The position numbers and the translations under genes are program-made. This document shows, in pieces, positions 1 through 8,486 of a DNA stretch of 64,000 nucleotides. Source of the stretch: JARRKU01 sp963675565 (GTDB lineage: Bacteria; Desulfobacterota; Desulfobacteria; Desulfobacterales; Desulfosarcinaceae); assembly GCA_963675565.2 (NCBI GenBank), contig CAXXYD010000001.1:1178001-1242000 (forward strand), in the 5' to 3' direction. Each line of letters begins with the position of its first letter. The first letter of the stretch is position 1. Below the pieces are notes generated by a model. It saw only the letters and a list, made by a program, of their open reading frames with translations. It was not told where the DNA came from and did no database searches.

Positions 1-1048
1 TTCATCTGACCACCTCCAACGGGTACAAGCTTGAACTGGGTGGGGCCTTCAACCAGATCGTTGTCAGACAGCTTTTAAATACCGTTCGATCATTATATGA
101 TCCCCATATCCTTTTCCGGCAATGTAAACACTGGCTGTGGACAGTACAGACATGCGCAAGGCCATCAACGGACAATCGATCCAAGGTTCGCGCACTGCGC
201 CATATCCGGTACAAGTACGCCTGTAAGAACTGTGAGGGCATAAGGACCAGGGGCCGACGGTCAAGATTGCACCGGCCCCGGTGGCCCTGATCCCCAAATC
301 CAATGCCACCGAAGGCCTGTTGGCCCATATCGCGGTATCCAAGTTCACCGATGGGCTGCCCTTGTAGCGGCAGGGAAAAATATTTGCCCGCTTTGGGCAT
401 CGATTTGTCCCGGGCCACCATGGCCGGCTGGCTGGTCAAGGCGGCACAATGTTGTTCACCGCTTTTGGATCTGCTGCAAAATGAAGCCCGCATTGGTCCT
501 TTGATCAACATGGATAAGACCCCACCAATACAGATACTCAAAGAACCCGGCAGGGCCAATACCAGCAAATCGTACATGTGTGGGTATTTTGCGGTGGTCT
601 GTCCGATCATCCCACGGTGCTGTACCAGTATCATCCGACCCGCAGCGGTCAGCAGGCCCTGCAGTTTTTGGATGATTACCGTGGCTACATCCAAAGCGAC
701 GATTATAATGGATACGACTATCTGACCGCTAAAAAGGGCATCGTTGCCCTTGGCTGTAGGGCACATGCACGCCGAAAGTTCATGGATGTGGTCAAGGTCC
801 GCAAAAAGCATCGCGGCAAGCGGTCCAATCCCAGAACCTTGGCCGATCAGGCGCTGGACTATATCGGCAAACTGTATGGGATCGAAAGGCAGATCCGCCG
901 ATTAAGCCCTGACGAGATCTATCAATACCGCCAGAAAGAATCCAAGCCCGTATTGGACCAGTTCAAAACCTTGCCGGGTGCCACCGAACCCTTAACCCCG
1001 CCCAAGGGGCTTTTGGGAAGAGCGAACTCTCTGGAACCCTATGCGTAG
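1..1048 (+). mobile_element. Decayed IS66-family insertion sequence (left end outside window)
   Basis: Fragments of all three IS66 genes lie in order on the plus strand. A frame beginning at base 3 reads like the tail of TnpA. An ATG at 97 begins a TnpB-like start (MIPISF), and a frame-shifted TnpB motif VDSTDMRKAING follows from 137. From about 180 the reading jumps directly into TnpC (HIRYKYACKNCEG), so most of tnpB and the first part of tnpC are deleted. The usual C-terminal end of TnpC and a right terminal repeat were not seen. The element is non-functional. Confidence 0.7.
180..1048 (+). pseudogene. IS66 TnpC transposase remnant, multiple frameshifts
   Basis: Pieces of an IS66 DDE transposase are spread over three frames. 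They are the zinc-ribbon-like YKYACKNCEG near 210-240, a stretch near 255-350 (VALIPKSNATEGLLAHIAVS), and a long piece at about 578-1048. The last contains YNGYDYL and the typical GCRAHARRKFMDV, followed by the region before the final catalytic residue. At least two frameshifts and in-frame stops separate them, and the conserved C-terminal NNPxEN-type region is absent. This is a relic with no expected activity; the neighbouring genes to the right are ordinary chromosomal genes. Confidence 0.7.
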
Positions 1049-1548
1049 CTTCGCTGCCAGTCCGAACAGCTTGCGTTTGTCAAAGATAAGAGACAGTATC
1101 AACAACTACTGCCGCAATATGTTGATCACGACATAATCAACCGACAAGCCGGTTATTTGGCTTGGGGTATGCTTTTTTTTAACGCTTACGATTTTTTCGC
1201 ACGCTTTTTACGGTTTTTTTGCGCTACCACTTCGTTTTTCAAGTATGGAGGCACTTATATTCGGTTTTGGCTTTTGCCCATTTGGTAACTGTGCAACCAT
1301 TCGGTCAAGCAACAACAGCTGGAAATGGCATAGTAGAGCGAGTCACTGGGGGCTTTATGGCCCCAGGGTATTGCAGATTTTCAAACCATCAGTTTGATGG
1401 GCATCTAAAAACAGTTCCGCCGCATACAATTTTAAGCCTTTGTTTTTATATCATTTGCACTCACAGCCAACATCTAGTATTTATAAGCTGTTGACAATCG
1501 GCTCTGAAAGCAGAATATTCGGTTCAAATCTCGGAACAGGGGTAATCA
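1049..1548. other. Intergenic region upstream of the GntR regulator
   Basis: About 500 bases hold no convincing gene. Bases 1165-1215 are T-rich. A short open frame at 1219-1494 has no recognisable protein features or good ribosome site. The useful element is the promoter-like sequence at 1491-1519, described separately. Confidence 0.5.
1489..1519 (+). promoter_or_regulatory. Promoter of GntR gene with candidate operator half
   Basis: TTGACA at 1491-1496, a 17-base spacer and AATATT at 1514-1519 form a good sigma-70 type promoter 30 bases before the GntR start. The 10 bases TGTTGACAAT (1489-1498) are identical to one arm of the palindrome at 13179-13202 that overlaps the promoter of the catabolic operon. 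This suggests that the regulator may bind both places. The operator role is inference. Confidence 0.5.
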
Positions 1549-2205
1549 ATGCTGAAATCAATACGGGAAAAAATATATTACAAAATCAGGCATGATATCA
1601 TGACCGGAAAGTTATCTCCTGGGGAACGTTTAGTTGAAATGAAACTTACTGAGGAATTGCAGGCGAGCCGGGGTCTGATCCGAGAGGCACTGCTCCAGTT
1701 GGTAGGTGAAGGTTTTCTGACTTCGCAAAAAAACAGGGGAATCAGCGTTACCAAATTAACATTGAAGCAGATTGATGAGATATTTTCCTTACGTTGTCTA
1801 TTGGAAGGTTATGCCGTTCGTCTAACAGCTGAAAGCCTACAGAAAAAAGGGCTCGCCCAATTAAAAACCATGCACAGAGCCTTAGAAAAAGCAACAAAAA
1901 ATGGATCTTTAACTGACTGGACAGATATCAATATCGCTTTCCATGAGTTTTTTATCGAAAATTCTTCCAACAACCACCTTATTCAATTGCTCAATGGCTT
2001 AAGATGCCGCACCTATCGCTACAGCGTTGTCATCATCACAATACCCGGTGCCCAGGAAACCTTCATTGAGGACCACGAAAACATCATCAAGGCCTGCGAG
2101 TCAGGCGACCCCAAAGCTGCGCAAGAATTTATGCAAAAGCATATGGAAAATTCCAAAATTGCTTTACTCAGCCATTTGAAGAATTTTCCAGGGCTTTTGT
2201 CTTAA
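1549..2205 (+). CDS. GntR-family transcriptional regulator, FCD (FadR/VanR) type
   Basis: A 218-residue DNA-binding regulator. Residues about 5-70 form the GntR winged helix (IREKIYYKIRHDIMTGKLSPGERL, with the recognition helix in LQASRGLIREALLQL). Residues about 80-210 form the all-helical FCD effector domain, with an FHEFF motif and a late HENI segment whose histidines are typical metal/ligand residues. FCD regulators usually sense organic acids or their derivatives and repress catabolic or uptake operons. It lies just beyond the downstream end of the minus-strand TRAP/aconitase X operon, in a tail-to-tail arrangement. Its promoter shares a 10-base motif with that operon's promoter, so it is the likely regulator of that operon and of itself. 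The ligand is unknown. Confidence 0.85.
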   Translation: MLKSIREKIYYKIRHDIMTGKLSPGERLVEMKLTEELQASRGLIREALLQLVGEGFLTSQKNRGISVTKLTLKQIDEIFSLRCLLEGYAVRLTAESLQKKGLAQLKTMHRALEKATKNGSLTDWTDINIAFHEFFIENSSNNHLIQLLNGLRCRTYRYSVVIITIPGAQETFIEDHENIIKACESGDPKAAQEFMQKHMENSKIALLSHLKNFPGLLS

Positions 2206-2293
2206 AAAAGTCTTAGCAAATCCAAGATTTGTTCGCAGAGCCCAGTACAGCCCACAAATAGACTGTTCAAAAATAATTTCCACTGAAAAGGAA

Positions 2294-2974
2294 TTAAGGC
2301 TTCTTTGCTTTGCTGGGCGGCTTACGACCGGTTCTGAAGACTTTTCCATCGATTATGTTAATGTAATCCATATCATTCAGAGCCTCGATCAAAATGCTCA
2401 ATAGAGCAGGGGTCAATGGCGGGGATATTTCTTCTCTTTCGAAAACACTAAACTTCCCGAGGATTTTCTCAATTGGTATTCCCGGTTGTTTCTCAATCTT
2501 TTCCAGAATAGCTATTTCTCTGCGGTAGAATGGTTGACAATATTCACTATCACTTATGTCGATGGGCTCGCATGAGAATTCAGCGAGGACATTCGGATCG
2601 CCGCAAACGAAATGCCCTCCTCCTTTCACCTTGGCCGAATGTGGTACAGAAGATAAAAGCCTCGCGATTTTTTCAGGTGCATCCTCCGGTCGCTTGGTCC
2701 ATGGGCTATACCCAAGCCCGTCGTATTGTGCCATCTTAGGATCTGAATAATCAAAGCCCCGGTATCTGTACATTACGTTCTCGGTGTACTTAAAACCTAA
2801 AAGAAATGTTCCTTTAATAACAGGCATCATGCCAGGCAACAATCCCTGGCATATTTTCCCGGTAAAATAAACACCATCGTAGTAGAATTCATCTCCGATT
2901 TTATAACCGAAGTGACACGGGAAATTTTTAACATCACCCCGAAAACCGACGAGCCTGCTTCTTACCTTAAACAT
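2294..2974 (-). CDS. TIGR04076-like protein with C-terminal winged-helix-like segment
   Basis: A 226-residue soluble protein of unknown function. The first ~75 residues (MFKVRSRLVGFRG, then HFGYKIGDEFYYDG and GLLPGMMPVIKG) resemble the small TIGR04076 family often encoded next to anaerobic catabolic genes. Residues about 150-215 (REIAILEKIEKQPGIPIEKIL ... LIEALNDMDYINIIDGKVFRTG) look like a winged helix, which could bind DNA or another protein. It is the last gene of the minus-strand catabolic operon, 218 bases after the small aconitase X subunit. The family resemblance is from memory and no active-site motif is visible. A regulatory or accessory role is possible. Confidence 0.55.
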   Translation of the reverse strand: MFKVRSRLVGFRGDVKNFPCHFGYKIGDEFYYDGVYFTGKICQGLLPGMMPVIKGTFLLGFKYTENVMYRYRGFDYSDPKMAQYDGLGYSPWTKRPEDAPEKIARLLSSVPHSAKVKGGGHFVCGDPNVLAEFSCEPIDISDSEYCQPFYRREIAILEKIEKQPGIPIEKILGKFSVFEREEISPPLTPALLSILIEALNDMDYINIIDGKVFRTGRKPPSKAKKP

Positions 2975-3192
2975 CGATTTTCCTTTTTTGTATGGTAACT
3001 ATTTAGTGTTGATCTGCAAATAGCGGGTTTCTGCGATCACTGAGAAAAAGATAATAGTGCATAAGCTTCAAGTCGAAGTATATTGTGCATCACAATACGG
3101 AAAATTATGGCTAATTTTTCAAAACCGACATCATCAAGATGCTCTGGTACTAGCGTCCATAAAATACAGGCACCAGTGCATAAAATAGATTT

Positions 3193-3603
3193 TTATAAGT
3201 TTTTCTTAACGATTTCCACGATTCCATTTTCAGCATCTACTATGACATGGTCTCCTGTACAAATAACTTCAGTAGGATCCTGATCAAGATTGTCAATAGC
3301 AGGTATTTCGGCGAAAATAATCGCTGCTGCAAGTACCGGCTCCACCTCCTTGACTATCATCGCTGCTGGTAGAGAACCAAATTTTTTGGCAATATAGGCG
3401 ATCCCCGGCCCAACGCTTGATCCTTTGCCCGTTGGACAAACGAAAATTTTTTGTTTCAGACTTTTCCCATAGTGTTCATGTGTAGGGGAGAGAATTTCCC
3501 CTGTAGCCGGTTCGAGCTCACCCAGGAACGAAAATGGAATATTAGTTACAACTGCTTCACCCTCGGCTTTGCCAGGATATACCACTCTTCCTTTAAGTTT
3601 CAT
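3193..3603 (-). CDS. Aconitase X small subunit (swivel domain, DUF126)
   Basis: A 136-residue protein with the aconitase swivel fold of the split aconitase X (AcnX) type. It has the N-terminal GRVVYPGKAEGEAVV, then PTGKGSSVGPGIAY, and C-terminal GDHVIVDAENGIVEI. In bacterial AcnX enzymes this domain closes over the Fe-S active site of the large subunit, which is encoded immediately upstream with its stop codon one base before this start. Known AcnX reactions are dehydrations, of cis-3-hydroxy-L-proline in bacteria and phosphomevalonate in archaea. Here the substrate is not known. Confidence 0.85.
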   Translation of the reverse strand: MKLKGRVVYPGKAEGEAVVTNIPFSFLGELEPATGEILSPTHEHYGKSLKQKIFVCPTGKGSSVGPGIAYIAKKFGSLPAAMIVKEVEPVLAAAIIFAEIPAIDNLDQDPTEVICTGDHVIVDAENGIVEIVKKNL

Positions 3604-3604
3604 A

Positions 3605-4864
3605 TTAACCTGCCCACTGCCCGGTTATTGCGGATTGGATGCATTTTTTCATATTCCCGTAAAAAGTCTTTGTTTTTCCCCCGCTCATTCTTTGCATATA
3701 GTGAGCAGCGCGTGCAGAATTTGTAGCGGCTACGCCAACTCCCCCATGGCTAAATAGAAAGGGATTTGTACCTGATACGCAGGTGTTAACCATAATAACC
3801 CCTTTGCTTTCCAGAATATCAATGAAGCCACATTCCTTGGCAAGTGCATACATGGTTTTTGATATTCCTACAACTACCCGCACATTCATGCTTATCTTTT
3901 TGCCCTCCAACATTTTCGCAATATACTCGATCTCTACAATTGAAAGATGTGGGCATCCGAGCACAACCATATCAACATTATTGCTAACAGCATCATTTAG
4001 TCTCTGGTATATTTGGCTGATTTCTCTATTGCTAATTATGTGTGTTTCTTCCGGCTTTTTGCGATTAAAAGCCTCTTCTTCGGTATGTGATCCAGGTGTC
4101 ATCCCAATAATATGACACATTACACAAGCCCCTGAAACAGGCATTGGAGATAAAAGCATGCGGCATTTCTCAAAAGAAAGACCGGCAGGAATATCTTCAA
4201 TGGCAGCGTTTCTGGTACCGGCAATCTCCCCCATGAAATATCCTATAGCCCCGAGGTCAGCTTCGTCAAGAAGCCTGCAATCTAAATTTTCAGGACGGAA
4301 CAGGACTTTTGCGTATCTATTTTCTTTAAGTAACAGCCCCATTTGAGGTGTTTTTCCGGTAATTGCAGCGGCAAAGCAGGTGGAAACGCTTTCACGCCCG
4401 GCACGTGCACCAAAAACTGAATTTGCTATTATCTGCCCTGAAGATCCTGTCATACAAAAAACATCGCCTGGACGTTGCACAATTCCTATAAGGTAAGGAG
4501 AACAGGTATTTGTTGGAAGAACGCCAAGTTTTTCAAATAAACCCATCCGCAACTTAAAATTTTCCTCATCTCCGGAAACATAGCCACCAGCCATGCTTTC
4601 AACGGCAACACCATGTGCGTCTTTCCAGTACTTTGGATCGTAGACCGTATGAGTAGTGCTTAAGGTCTTTACTCTGTTGGCAGATTCCGACATCTCAATA
4701 ATCGCATCGATGGGAAAATTGGTGCTTAAATGGGCATTGCTTACGTCAACCATTTTCTCAGCGCCAAAAAGTTCACCCCATTGAACCAACATATGCATAC
4801 ATCTTTGTACTCCAGGCCCAAATTGGCCATCAAGCATTTTCATCTCATCGTTGGTCAGTAACAT
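3605..4864 (-). CDS. Aconitase X large (catalytic) subunit, DUF521
   Basis: A 419-residue catalytic subunit of a split aconitase X dehydratase. Family hallmarks are NTCSPYL (Cys121), the GMTPGSHTEEEAF loop, CPHLSIVEIE, and near the C terminus NTCVSGTNPF followed by ATNSARAAHYM. The three cysteines are the expected ligands of the Fe-S cluster. The family includes cis-3-hydroxy-L-proline dehydratase and archaeal phosphomevalonate dehydratase. The operon also carries a TAXI-TRAP importer and flavin/Fe-S oxidoreductases, which points to catabolism of an imported hydroxylated acid. No proline racemase or pyrroline-carboxylate reductase is nearby, so a hydroxyproline substrate is not supported by context. 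Confidence 0.85.
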   Translation of the reverse strand: MLLTNDEMKMLDGQFGPGVQRCMHMLVQWGELFGAEKMVDVSNAHLSTNFPIDAIIEMSESANRVKTLSTTHTVYDPKYWKDAHGVAVESMAGGYVSGDEENFKLRMGLFEKLGVLPTNTCSPYLIGIVQRPGDVFCMTGSSGQIIANSVFGARAGRESVSTCFAAAITGKTPQMGLLLKENRYAKVLFRPENLDCRLLDEADLGAIGYFMGEIAGTRNAAIEDIPAGLSFEKCRMLLSPMPVSGACVMCHIIGMTPGSHTEEEAFNRKKPEETHIISNREISQIYQRLNDAVSNNVDMVVLGCPHLSIVEIEYIAKMLEGKKISMNVRVVVGISKTMYALAKECGFIDILESKGVIMVNTCVSGTNPFLFSHGGVGVAATNSARAAHYMQRMSGGKTKTFYGNMKKCIQSAITGQWAG

Positions 4865-4931
4865 CTGTTTTTCCTAAACGTTCTTTTTAAGGATCATTTC
4901 AATTTGGTATTTACTTGGAACCATCCATTTT

Positions 4932-6986
4932 CTAAGATGCTCGCTTTTTCGTATTATGGAGCCAATTTTGGGAAATAAATATTATTATTATAACGACCAC
5001 GGATAATATTAATCCAAAAAGATCCGTCGCTTTTTCCGGCATGGCAACCAAAAAGCCGCCAAGGAATAGCGTAAACCTTAAGCTGTAACTGACTACACTC
5101 TTTATTGAGCTTGCGTTGATCTTGCTAGCCCTTATTTTTCCGACGCCTATGAGGTAACCCTCCAGTGCAGATGCCAGCAGAAATATCCCAAGTAACCCAG
5201 TTGAAATTGAATACAGCACTTCTGACGGTGTGCCTTGAAAAATTAAAGCCGGGTTTAATACAAAGAAAAAGGGTATGATGAAAGCCACCGCTCCTAATCT
5301 CACGGCAACCATTCCGCTTTTCATTGCACTCGTGCCTGCAATCGATGCAGCAGGGTATACCGCCATACAAACAGGGGGAGTAATAAACGACAGGATACCC
5401 CAATATAAAAGAAAAAAATGAACTGCAAGGGCGTTAAGTCCCGCTTCCACAAGTGCCGGCGCCAAAATTACCGCCAGGAAAATATAGACACTGATAGGTG
5501 TCATACCCATACCTAGTATAAAACTTGAAAGAGCACCTAAGATTACGAGCAAAGCGATATTGTCACCTGCAAATCTTAATATTTCGCTCGGAAAGGCATG
5601 CGCAACTCCTGTCATTGAAAGAGCACCGATTATCATACCAACTGCGCAGAGCAAGGGAACTAATTGACTCATAATTGCGAGTATTCCACGCAGGATTTCC
5701 CTGGCTTTCGCAGGTGTTATTCTCGTCTCTTTTCTGATAGTGCTCACTATCAACAAAAATACTGATACATAGAAAGGTGCTTGAGTTTCATACCTGAAGA
5801 ATAGCAAACCGATAAGCAAAGCCATCGCAAACAAATATTGCCAACCCTCTTTCAAAGTATCACTTATTGAAGGAAGCTTGGTTTTTGGCAAGCCTTTCAA
5901 GTCATGGTAGGCCGCATGACCATCTACCTGAACTAATAGTCCGAAATAATAGAAAAAGGAGGGTACAACTGCGGTTATTGCGATTGTTAGATATGACACA
6001 TTTAGAAAAGAGGCCATGACAAAAGCTACTGCACCCATCACTGGCGGGGCGAGGGTTCCACCGTTCGAAGCACAAGCCTCGACCGCAGCTGCATAGTGAG
6101 GGGGATATCCTGTTTTTTTCATCATGGGTATGGTCATCGAACCGGTCGTCACTACATTTGAAATAGCGCTTCCGCTCAGAGACCCAAAAAATGCACTCCC
6201 CAGTACTGCGACTTTTGCGACACCTCCTCTTGTATGTCCTAGCAGTGCCATAGCAAGCTTTAAGAAAAAATCGCCTGCACCTGTCGCTGTAAGAATCACG
6301 CCGAAGATTATATAACCGACAAGAGTGCTTCCTACCACCGTCATTGGCAGTCCAAGGGCACTGTCCGGACTCATCATATGATATGCTATGGTGCTTTTTA
6401 GATCGAATCCAGCCCCTTGCAACAATCCAGGCATCATCTCAGCCACAAGCGGATAAGCTGAAATACATGCGGCTACAATACAAATAGCAATACCTCCAGA
6501 CCGTCTTGTACCTTCTAAAATTAAGAACCAGAGAATTGCGCATAACACAATCATATACAAGGGTGCGTCAGCTCCCCAGCCTTTTGTTAGAATATCGTAG
6601 CCCTTCGATCCCAGAAATAAGCATATTGCTACGGAAAGAAAAAAGAGAAAGATGTTGAGATATCTAAAGAAGCGTATTTTTTTACGACCAGCGAGTTTTC
6701 CAGGATAGATAAGAAACGATGTTGACAGGAAAATGGTCATCAAAAAATAGTCATAGGAGTTTTTAAGCTCCATATTTCCCATGAGTCCTAAATAAAAAAC
6801 ATGATTAATTACTATAAACAATCCTATGATGGAAAATATTATATATACCTTTTGCCAAATTTCCCATGGCGCTTCTAGTCTTTGATCTGATGCCATACTT
6901 TCAACCAGATCATCTGTTTTCTGTTTGTCGGAAAGCGGAGGCCTATTTTGTTCAAGACCGAATTCATTATCTTCAAAATTTTCCAT
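4932..6986 (-). CDS. TRAP transporter fused permease (4TM + 12TM), TAXI type
   Basis: A membrane protein of 684 residues, which is the length of fused TRAP small-plus-large permeases of the TIGR02123 type that partner TAXI binding proteins. A hydrophilic N terminus of ~45 residues is followed by about 17 hydrophobic segments. The large-subunit signature region SAFFGSLSGSAISNVVTTGS, then GGTLAPPVMGAVAFVMASF, is clear, and a second half-motif (GMGMTPISVYIFLAVILAPALVEAG) lies near residue 490. The earliest in-frame codon is a TTG, and the ATG at 6986 (MENFEDNEFG) is preferred. The permease imports an organic acid using the sodium or proton gradient, fed by the TAXI protein encoded upstream. Confidence 0.9.
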   Translation of the reverse strand: MENFEDNEFGLEQNRPPLSDKQKTDDLVESMASDQRLEAPWEIWQKVYIIFSIIGLFIVINHVFYLGLMGNMELKNSYDYFLMTIFLSTSFLIYPGKLAGRKKIRFFRYLNIFLFFLSVAICLFLGSKGYDILTKGWGADAPLYMIVLCAILWFLILEGTRRSGGIAICIVAACISAYPLVAEMMPGLLQGAGFDLKSTIAYHMMSPDSALGLPMTVVGSTLVGYIIFGVILTATGAGDFFLKLAMALLGHTRGGVAKVAVLGSAFFGSLSGSAISNVVTTGSMTIPMMKKTGYPPHYAAAVEACASNGGTLAPPVMGAVAFVMASFLNVSYLTIAITAVVPSFFYYFGLLVQVDGHAAYHDLKGLPKTKLPSISDTLKEGWQYLFAMALLIGLLFFRYETQAPFYVSVFLLIVSTIRKETRITPAKAREILRGILAIMSQLVPLLCAVGMIIGALSMTGVAHAFPSEILRFAGDNIALLVILGALSSFILGMGMTPISVYIFLAVILAPALVEAGLNALAVHFFLLYWGILSFITPPVCMAVYPAASIAGTSAMKSGMVAVRLGAVAFIIPFFFVLNPALIFQGTPSEVLYSISTGLLGIFLLASALEGYLIGVGKIRASKINASSIKSVVSYSLRFTLFLGGFLVAMPEKATDLFGLILSVVVIIIIFISQNWLHNTKKRAS

Positions 6987-7178
6987 ATAGTAATCCAACC
7001 TTAAGTTTTGTTACTGACTATCCGAATTTTAAGAATTTAAGGTTTAAGCCCCGTAATGCTTCCCTTATTTCGGTTCGCAAATATCCATTATCAAGCTTGT
7101 AGCATTCTGCCGCTAATTAACCGCCTGAGTTATCGGCTGACATCGTGATTATAAACAATAGTAGTCTGACTATCGGTA

Positions 7179-7208
7179 TCAAGGCCCCATGCATTGATGG
7201 GGCCTTGA
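7179..7208 (-). promoter_or_regulatory. Intercistronic hairpin between TAXI binding protein and permease
   Basis: A perfect 12-base-pair stem (TCAAGGCCCCAT and its complement) with a 6-base loop lies six bases after the binding-protein stop. There is no U-run, so it is more likely an mRNA-stabilising or partial-attenuation hairpin than a full terminator. That would fit the usual need for more binding protein than permease. Confidence 0.55.
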
Positions 7209-7213
7209 GCTTA

Positions 7214-8401
7214 TCATTCAGGGAGTTCCTTGAACTTTTCATGATATTTTTCTAACCAAAATTTACTGAAGTCTTTGGACTTCACTTTCTTTTCCTGTGC
7301 TTCATCAAAGACAGACTCCCATAATTCTTTAAGTTGTCTCTGGTGTTCGATTCTCTTTTCTTGCAATTTATCCCATTCCGGCTTCCACACACCTATTTCC
7401 TTGAAATATTTTACTGAGCCGTTATGAAAAATGGACCCCCTTGAATCTTGATTTATGCTCAAGCAATCCTCTATACTCCAAAATCTTTTTATCAATTCTG
7501 ATTTTTTGGCCATTTCTTTATAGCATTGATGAATTGCTTTAGTCATGAAGTAGGCCACGTCATCGTCCAAGGTATCGTAACAAACAGTACTGGGATACGC
7601 ATTTGAAGCGACCTCCACATAACGGTCTCCGGAAATTCCTGCCCCATAAGTAGCTTTGTATGGCGAAAGGTAGGGCTGAATTTTGTGTACTCTTGCCCAG
7701 CCTTCCTTGTTTGATGCCGGTAGCTCAATATAACGTAGTCCATATGGGCTGGATTCAAGTTCATAGGCTACCGGGACTGTAACGGAACCGATTGCCATAT
7801 CAATTTGGCCATCAACAACGGCGCGAAGGCTAGCGCCAAAGCCTGCTATTTGGACTTTCTTAACGTCATCCCAGGTTAGTCCAGCAAACGCAAGCCAGGA
7901 TTCATTATACTCGACGAAAACAGAGCCCGGGATCCACGCCAGCCTTTTGCCTTTCAAGTCTGCGCAAGTCTTGATATCTGAGCTGCCTCTAACCATTCCA
8001 ATGGTTCCTGGCTGGCGTGCATTCCATACAGTTCTGAGCGGTTGCGGCCCCCAGCTTATATCAGAATATCTGTCCAATCCCTCCCTTGCAAGATAGGCAT
8101 CACCGCCTTGACCGGCGAATTGCGCTGACCCGGTTCGAACTGGAATCATCCGCGCAATGTCATTACCGGCCGGAATTGCGCGAAGCCTGGTTTTAAACTT
8201 ATTTCCCATGGCTTCTCCCAGAAAACCATACATTACATATGCCGTCGAACCCACATCGTAGGTCATCAATTTGATGATCGCCGGTTCTTTGGGTGCCGCT
8301 GTTGCTTGACTCACAGGTCCAAACAGAAACAGACCCAGGCTCAAAAAAAGCACCATAATACAGCCACCAGTGAAACCTCTTTTAAAGCGATAGCTTGCCA
8401 T
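7214..8401 (-). CDS. TAXI-family TRAP transporter solute-binding protein
   Basis: A periplasmic receptor of 395 residues. The signal peptide runs over about residues 1-35 (basic MASYRFKRGF, hydrophobic core, cleavage near ATAAP). The mature protein starts with the TAXI fold (YDVGSTAYVMYGFLGEAM) and has the SSDIKTCADLKGKRLAWIPGS segment typical of the family, with the second lobe after residue 180. The ATG at 8401 is chosen because the signal peptide starts cleanly there and a GGGGG tract lies 8-12 bases upstream. The longer in-frame start adds only a few residues. It delivers the substrate to the fused permease encoded downstream. Confidence 0.88.
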   Translation of the reverse strand: MASYRFKRGFTGGCIMVLFLSLGLFLFGPVSQATAAPKEPAIIKLMTYDVGSTAYVMYGFLGEAMGNKFKTRLRAIPAGNDIARMIPVRTGSAQFAGQGGDAYLAREGLDRYSDISWGPQPLRTVWNARQPGTIGMVRGSSDIKTCADLKGKRLAWIPGSVFVEYNESWLAFAGLTWDDVKKVQIAGFGASLRAVVDGQIDMAIGSVTVPVAYELESSPYGLRYIELPASNKEGWARVHKIQPYLSPYKATYGAGISGDRYVEVASNAYPSTVCYDTLDDDVAYFMTKAIHQCYKEMAKKSELIKRFWSIEDCLSINQDSRGSIFHNGSVKYFKEIGVWKPEWDKLQEKRIEHQRQLKELWESVFDEAQEKKVKSKDFSKFWLEKYHEKFKELPE

Positions 8402-8486
8402 AGTAATTACCCCCATTCCCATTTGATGTTCTTTTTATGTGATAAGGCATCTGTTCAAAGCATCAAACGCCTATTCCTTTATTGTC

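Noticed and set aside
7179..7208. Hairpin considered as a terminator between the TAXI protein and the permease
   Set aside because: There is no U-run, and the two genes clearly belong together, so it is kept as an intercistronic hairpin.
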